A stretch of DNA of 64,000 nt from positions 260,841 to 324,840 of the forward strand of contig CAUYUJ010015020.1 of assembly GCA_963575745.1 (NCBI GenBank), given 5' to 3'. Below the pieces are notes generated by a model. That model did no database searches and was not told the DNA's origin. It worked only from the letters and a program-made list of their open reading frames with translations. Source of the stretch: Prorocentrum cordatum. Its lineage: Eukaryota; Sar; Dinophyceae; Prorocentrales; Prorocentraceae. Numbering within the stretch: the first letter of the stretch is position 1; every line of letters starts with the position of its first letter. The position numbers were made by a program, and so were the translations under genes. Positions 58,129-64,000 of the stretch are shown piece after piece.

Positions 58129-58397
58129 TTTTTTCTTCTCCTTCTCCATTATTTCTATTATCATTATTCTCATTATTCATGTAAGTTTTCGTGCGGATTA
58201 TTATAATTATTGTTATGCATATTCTTGTTATTCTCAGTCTTATCATTGCCATCAGTATTCTCAACATTATTATCTTTATTTCTACAACAGAGAATTTGAT
58301 TATGTTGTTCTTTTCATTATTCTTATGATTGTGATGCTGAGGAGGAAGAGGAGGAGGATGAGGAGGAGAAGATGGAGGAGGAGGAGGATGGCGATGC

Positions 58398-58453
<56 letters not shown>

Positions 58454-58534
58454 ATGATAGTGATGGTGATTCCCCAATCAGAGCTTGCCTCTGTAGGGGT
58501 CCTGGCGGATTCATATGGTTAGGTGAGGCGGGGC

Positions 58535-58700
58535 GCCGATTTCGGCGGCACGCCCAGGTGCCGGGGTGCCCAGGTGCGCGGGTGCCCGGGTGAGATTCGC
58601 CGCCGATTTCCGCGGTGCTTACGTAGGTGCCCGGGTGCCTGGGTGCCTGGATGCCTGGGTGCCCGGGTGCCAAGGTGCCCAGGTGCCCAGGTACCCGGGT
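58535..58700 (+). repeat. GGTGCCCGG-type minisatellite
   Basis: 7-9-bp units (GGTGCCTGGGTGCCCGG) before the CCCTATAG array. Confidence 0.85.
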
Positions 58701-59015
58701 ACCTTATAGCTCTACAGATAGCCCTATAGCCCCATAGCCCTATAGCCCTATAGCCCTATAGCTCCATAGCCTCACAGCCCTATAGCCCCATAGCCCTGTA
58801 GCCCTATAGCCCAATCGCCCTATAGCCCTATAGCCCTGTAGCATTATAGCTCTATAGCCCTATAGCCTTATAGCTTTATAATGGACCTAAAGCCCTATAG
58901 CCCTATAGCCCTATAGCTCTACATGCCTATCGCCCGATAGCCCTCTAGCCTTATAGCCCTATAACTCTATGGTCCTATAGCCCTATAGCTTTATAGCCCC
59001 ATAGTCCTAGAGCCC
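58701..59015 (+). repeat. 8-bp minisatellite CCCTATAG
   Basis: About 38 units with CCCCATAG, CTCTATAG and TTTATAG variants. Each unit contains the palindrome CTATAG. It ends about 105 bp before SPAG6 exon g. Confidence 0.92.
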
Positions 59016-59119
59016 TAAAAAAGATTATGATTGGGTTTTTCTCCGGTATCATGATGTGGAGAAGGAGTGGGGACGATCGTGATGGGTCGAGGCGGGGTGG
59101 GGGGTTGGCGTGGTGCCAG

Positions 59120-59188
59120 GCCAAGCGCGCCCTCAAGAGCGTCGTTCAGAAGTGCACGCACCTTCCGGCGCTGGAGCCCTTGCTTGAG
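59120..59188 (+). CDS. SPAG6: SPAG6/PF16 exon g (23 codons)
   Basis: After GTGCCAG|G the frame encodes AKRALKSVVQKCTHLPALEP and then LLE, matching K-A-x-K-x-x-x-Q-K-C-T-x-L-P-A-L-E-P in human SPAG6. The exon is closed at CTTGAG with a GC donor (GCTTGC) by analogy with the other introns; reading on gives ACARGGG and a stop. The remaining ~90 C-terminal residues were not recognised before the window end. Confidence 0.9.
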
Positions 59189-59219
59189 GCTTGCGCGAGG
59201 GGAGGGGGATGAGGGTCAG

Positions 59220-59228
59220 TATAATGAT

Positions 59229-59263
<35 letters not shown>

Positions 59264-60016
59264 TGATGACGATGATGATGATGATGATGACGATGATGAT
59301 GATGATGATGATGATGATGTTGATGCTGATGCTGATGCTGATGCTGATGATGCCGCTGCTTGCTGCTCATGATGATGACGACGATGTCGGCGGTGATGCT
59401 GATGATGACGACGATGATGCTGATGATGATGATGATGATGATGAGGAGGAGCCTCGGATCGGTACATTTGAGCGGACAAGGTTGGAGGAATTGGAATGCT
59501 TCGATCATGGGGAATGTAAGGATGAGCAGGATCATCAGGATGAGTATAATGACGATGATGATGATGACGACGACGGCGGTGCTGATGTGATGATGATGAT
59601 GATGCTGATGATGATGATGATGACGATGACGATGACGGTGCTGATGCTGATGATGCTGATCATGATACTTATTTTGATTATGATGATGATAGTGCTGATG
59701 CTGAGGATGACGATGATGATGCTGATGCTGATGCCGATGACGATGACGATGATGATGATGCTGATGATACTGATGCTGATGATGATACTGTCGGTGCTGG
59801 TGCTGTTGATGATGATGATGGTGATGATGATGCTGCTGCTGCTGATGCTTGTGCTGATGATGATGGTGCGGATTGTGATGATGCTGATGTTGGTGCCGAT
59901 CATGATGATGATGCTGATGATGATGATGATGCTGATGATGCTGCTGCTGATGATGATGCTGACGATGATGATGATGGTGATGATGCTGATAATGATGCTG
60001 CTGCTGCTGATGATGA

Positions 60017-60065
<49 letters not shown>

Positions 60066-60170
60066 TTGATGATGATGATGTTGATGTTGTTGTTGTTGAT
60101 GATGATGATGATGCTTCTGATGATGATGGTACTGATGATGATGATAATGATGATGATGATGATGATGATA

Positions 60171-60261
<91 letters not shown>

Positions 60262-60320
60262 GGAGGAGGAGGAGGAGGAGGAGGAGGAGGAGGAGGAGGA
60301 TGAGGATGAGGATGAGGATG
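59220..60320 (+). repeat. (GAT)n then (GGA)n array, 1.1 kb
   Basis: GAT/GCT/GAC triplets to 60,258, then GGA and GATGAG. Confidence 0.95.
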
Positions 60321-61499
60321 ATTAAGACGATTATGCTGATGATAGTGAGGAGGCTCAGCTTTGTGAGCAGTTGCAAGGGACGATTCATGCTTTCTTCGTC
60401 GAATGCACCCGGGCCCTCTCATACCACCGTGAGAACCGTTGGACCCTCTTAACACCTCCCGAAGCTTGCTTTCCCCTTCCCCTTCCTCCTCCTCTGCTTG
60501 CCAGCGCTGCACCATGTTAGTTTCGCGGAACAGTAACTTGTTTTCCTTCCGAACCGCAGCGGGTGGCGATGCTGAAAGTGTAATGCCACCGCTGTGTCCG
60601 AGCAGACCCTGAAGGAACGGGTGCGAGTCGCCGGTGCAACCCTGATGCGGTCCAGGCATGGCGTGCTGATCATTTTCCTGCCCAGGCCGAGCCCAGGCCA
60701 CCGACGCGATCCAGGTCGCCCTTGCGGTTGCTGATGGGGTCCTGAGTCCGCCTCCTGATCCCGCCTCCACCTCCAGCGCTCATAGGCCTCGGACGGGGGC
60801 GGGCTAGGCGTCTTTCGACGGCTGCGTCACAAGCTTTAAGGGTTTCCGAAAGTGGCAACCTGTGAGCGGTGTGAGTGCTTGCTTCCTTTTGCTCCCGAAA
60901 ACCCAATGTCGTGGCCTCAAGGCGGAGTGTAAGTGGGAGGCACAACTGCGTTCCATCCGCGATGGGCACCTCAGGGTGGTCTCGGCTGCTTCGCGAGGTC
61001 AACATCCGAAGACAGGTGCCCAGCTGTAATTTCGTCCATGACGATTCTGTTGGGTTCAGCCGGTTGAGCCTCATCTTGTGGAAGGGTATGTTTCTCAGTC
61101 TATCCCTCTCGCTTTCCCCATCCAGTGCGCTGTGCTAGCGTTCTTCGAGTGCACTGCTGCATGCTCGCCCCGACCCTCCTCCCGCCCTCCCTCCTCCCTC
61201 CTCTCTCTCCTCCCTCCCTCCCTCCTCGCTGAGCCGCTGTCCAGGTTCGAGGGGCCCTGGGAGTCACTACCAGGTAGTGGCGCGCTCCTCCTCGGGACGG
61301 CTGCTAGACGCGCAGCCTCGCCGCAGCCGCCGCCACAGCGCTGCGCCGACGGGGCAGCCGTGCCCACCCGGGCCGCGCGGCCGAGCCGGCCTGGCACCGA
61401 CGTGCCCTCGCGACGCGCGCGCGAGCGCGGACGCTCGTGCGTCTCCCCGCGGCAGTCCGCTTGCTACGACGGCATCACAGCTTGATGCGCCCGCAGTCT
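60321..61499. other. no supported gene
   Basis: One frame after the array reads LCEQLQGTIHAFFVECTRAL but stops soon and is not recognised. 61,170-61,235 is (CCT)-rich. Nothing else is seen. Confidence 0.45.
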
Positions 61500-63032
61500 C
61501 CATGGGGCAAAAGCGCGAGATCGAGCGCTTCAGGAGCAGGGGCTCCTGCAGGCGCCCCAGCCCCAGCTCAGCACCAGGGAGCACCGCGAGGAGATGGCAG
61601 CTGGTGCTGCTCCTGATGTGGCACGTACAACTGGCCGTCTGCGACCATGTGCTCCTGGTGCTTTCCATCACAGCGACCGCAGCCTGCCGCAGCCAAGCGG
61701 AAGGCACGGTCCAAGAGCAGGGAGAGTCATCAGCAGAGGCCGCAGCAGGAGACGGCCTCCCCAGCAGAGCAGCCTGCGAGCGTGAGTGGAAGTGCCAAGC
61801 CGGTTCGGGTGTGCATCCTACCAGCATTTGCGGAGACCGCGAAGCAGCACGCCAGCTGGGTGGACCTCCCTACCGACCCGCAGGAGTTGACCACTCATCG
61901 TTCGACCCTGAAAACTTCACTCAAGGCATATAGAACAGCAGATCATGTGCCAGAAAGCCTTGAGTGTGACGCGCCCGAGATTGGCCCCGTTTAAGCTTGA
62001 GTGCGAAATTGTTTTGTATCATGCGCATCTCGGCCCAACTCCCTCGGGAACGGACCAACAGCCAGGTGAAGTACTTGGACCGTGCTCGTTTGCGCCTGCA
62101 GACGGCGATAGACACAGAGCAGGAGGCGAAGGCGGCATTGGCTCAGGCCACCACCGCCAGAGCCGCCCTCGAGAAGGACGTGACGCAGTCCCGAGGAGCT
62201 GCCAGACACCTTCAAGACACTCCAGGCACAGGCGGAGGCGGAAGAGGCAAGACTGGCTGCCCAGAAGCGCTCGGTCCATTTCGGCGACTCCGCGGAGGGC
62301 ACGAGGATGGACACCGCCCCCTCTGCTCCAACGGTGGTCCCGTCACCATTCGCACCGCCCGGCACCTTCGGCCAGCAGATGGTGCATCCGTCACCTTTCT
62401 CACCCTCACTTGTGGCGCCAGCGGCGGCCCCCGTGGCAGTGGCAGCGCCAACGCCGAAGCAGCAGAGCGTGACGCCGCTCGTCATCCAGCAGCTGCAGCA
62501 AAACCAGGTGGAATTGACGACTCAAATCACAGCGCTGTCAGCCGATTTCGCAGGCCTCCAGACGACACTACAGACCGTCGCGGCCGTGCTCAAGAGCGCA
62601 CAGCCAGCTGGGGGCGAGGTAGAGATCGCAGCGGTCCCAACAGCAGCAGCAGCGGCGGCAGCAGCAGCAGTCAAGGGAGCCCACCCGAAGAAGGCTCAGC
62701 CTGGGATGCCCAGGGCCTTCGCGGATCCGTCATCCTCCGGACAGCAGGCCCTGGCATTTGCTGCGCAGACCGCGGAAGAGGCGGTGCGGAAGCCAGTGAG
62801 CGAAGGAGAAGATGGCCTGCCGCAGATCACGCAGGAGGAGCGCCTGGCCGCAATCTCCATGGGAGTGCTTGCGCCGACGCAGCCAGCGGCAACCACCGAC
62901 GGCGGCGTGAAGCAGGAGACAGGCGAGGAGGCCGACGGCGCCCCCGCGCACACGTTGGTCACGCCGCCATGCGAGAACAACGAGGACATCGGCAGCCAGC
63001 CAGTTTTTCACAAGCCGAGGGAGCAACAGTGA
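61500..63032 (+). pseudogene. LINE-type ORF1: RanBP2 zinc finger, coiled coil, low-complexity tail
   Basis: Three pieces in adjoining frames. First, a RanBP2-type zinc finger at 61,602-61,661: W-x-C-x2-C-x3-N-x6-C-x2-C fits exactly (GTYNWPSATMCSWC), but the codon before the second Cys is TGA. Second, a basic then coiled-coil stretch (62,063-62,200; YLDRARLRLQTAIDTEQEAK, ARAALEKDV). Third, after a frame change, an open frame through ELPDTFKTLQAQAEAEEARL and MDTAPSAPT to the TGA at 63,030, rich in Pro, Ala, Gln (about 240 residues from the Met at 62,307). I infer an ORF1-like protein of a non-LTR element because an RNase H domain follows; a host RNA-binding protein is the alternative. Confidence 0.55.
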
Positions 63033-63209
63033 TGTACCAGCCCGAGTTGCTCAACATCGATGGCATGCAAGACATTGCCCCTTCGGGATGTGCTACACCA
63101 GAAGAGCCCTGGGGGGAAAACACATGCCTTCGTCAGGGGTTGCGCTTGTTCTCCCCTCCCCAGCTCTCGCGTCCTGCATGCTCTTCGGAGGCAGCGGGGG
63201 GTGTAGCTA

Positions 63210-64000
63210 GCGCGAGACTTAATGCCTCCGTCGCAATACTTCCACTCCTCCACTCTCAAGGCCCTCCATGGACTCGTCGCCCTCGAGGAGCTAGGTGCTT
63301 GGAAGGCTGCGCATATTTGTGCTGATGGGTCAGGTGGTGGCGGTCCGTTTCCTGCTGGGGCCCCAGTTCCTGCTGATGTTCCTCGCTCAGGGCCCCCAAG
63401 CAGGGCCTTCGTGGTCATCATCACGCAGGCCCTGTTTGGCTATGCCGCGCAGTGCTTCGACCCGGGGGATATCTCCAAATGCTGGGTTTCGTTTCTGGCA
63501 GAGATGAATGCTCCTCAATGGGCCATGGCTTGGGCACTCCAATCTGGGCTTCTGGGCTCCCTTGAGGTCACGCTTGCCGGGGGCAGCCAGGGCGCTCTGG
63601 ATTTCATGAGCAACAGGGCCATTTACGGGCCTCTGGAGGATCGTCGTCGGGTTCTCAGTGGGCTATCGTCGGAATGCGTAGTTCAGGCGAAATCCTTCGG
63701 ACGCGCAGCGATGCCATGGAATGAATCTGCGGACGCCCTGTGCAGATTGGCGTCGATCAGGACCGATGCCAGCGGCGTAGCTCTGCCAGATAACTGGCAG
63801 CATGCTGCATGCGCGGACACATGCAGCCTCGCCTGGGCCTGGTTGGAGCAGGTGCCTGACCGCGACAATAGCTTTCGCGCTCAATGCCCGCCGGCGCCAG
63901 GTATTATGATGCCACAGTCGCGGCCTGCCGCTTTCGGACTTGCCGAATTACAGCCGCTGGAAGTACGGCGCCAGACGGGACCAAGTGGGACTGAGTACTG
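63210..64000 (+). pseudogene. RNase H domain of a retroelement, runs off the window
   Basis: An open frame after a TAG at 63,207 continues to the last base. It reads STLKALHGLVALEELGAW, HICADGSGGGG (first catalytic Asp), LAEMNAPQWAMAWAL (Glu), LEVTLAGGSQGALD where D-S is expected, and MPWNESADALCRLA (last Asp), the strand-helix order of RNase H in LINE polyproteins. The second Asp appears replaced by Gly. No endonuclease or reverse transcriptase lies between the ORF1-like part and this domain, so an internal deletion is likely. Confidence 0.6.

Noticed and set aside
58701-59015. Telomeric repeat
   Set aside because: The unit CCCTATAG is not the TTTAGGG-type telomere, and the array lies between exons of one gene.

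Overview
The window looks like a piece of a large dinoflagellate nuclear genome. Four independent signs point there: a gene of tiny exons whose introns start GA, GC or GT and whose acceptors are all AG followed by G; a degenerate double copy of the dinoflagellate spliced leader; very many triplet microsatellites (about a quarter of the window); and decayed LINE-type and tyrosine-recombinase retroelements of dinoflagellate style. The species cannot be named from the sequence.

The backbone of the window is one host gene on the + strand. Seven exons between 9,879 and 59,188 (27, 28, 8.3, 36.7, 27, 23 and 23 codons) join in frame, without a break, into 173 residues of the axonemal central-apparatus armadillo protein PF16/SPAG6, corresponding to about residues 250-420 of the 509-residue human protein. 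The introns are about 4.5, 19.2, 3.7, 1.5, 13.3 and 6.6 kb. The 5' exons and the last exons are not visible and probably lie outside the window.

Layout. 1-7,530: triplet-repeat blocks (GGA, GAT, GGT, A-rich triplets). 7,948-9,005: four short foldback elements almost side by side. 9,879: SPAG6 exon a. 10,084-10,722: a duplicated module with two foldback insertions, one with an apparent 9-bp target duplication and an empty-site copy 330 bp away. 14,481: exon b. 16,162-16,198: double spliced-leader relict, followed by a decayed LINE (about 17,118-21,238; coiled-coil ORF1-like part, APE endonuclease, reverse transcriptase, C-terminal part). 22,549-23,297: an irregularly interspersed 28-bp repeat. 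24,568-25,542: an intact single-exon secreted PHB-depolymerase-like esterase nested in the 19-kb SPAG6 intron. 29,262-31,870: a 101-bp satellite. 28.8-38.3 kb and 46.4 kb: G/T-rich minisatellite. 33,784: a 25-nt SPAG6 micro-exon; 37,474 and 39,058: further exons. 39,385-44,483: a tyrosine-recombinase retrotransposon with the A1-ORFs-B1-A2-B2 split direct repeats of the Ngaro/PAT type. 44,484-60,320: triplet arrays, SPAG6 exons at 52,437 and 59,120, foldback copies, one 100-N assembly gap. 61.3-64.0 kb: another decayed LINE-type element (RanBP2 finger, coiled coil, low-complexity ORF, RNase H domain open at the window edge).

The mobile elements and repeats are almost all intronic. They explain why 519 nt of coding sequence occupies 49 kb. 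Apart from SPAG6 and the esterase no convincing intact host gene was recognised, and no tRNA, rRNA or CRISPR array was seen.
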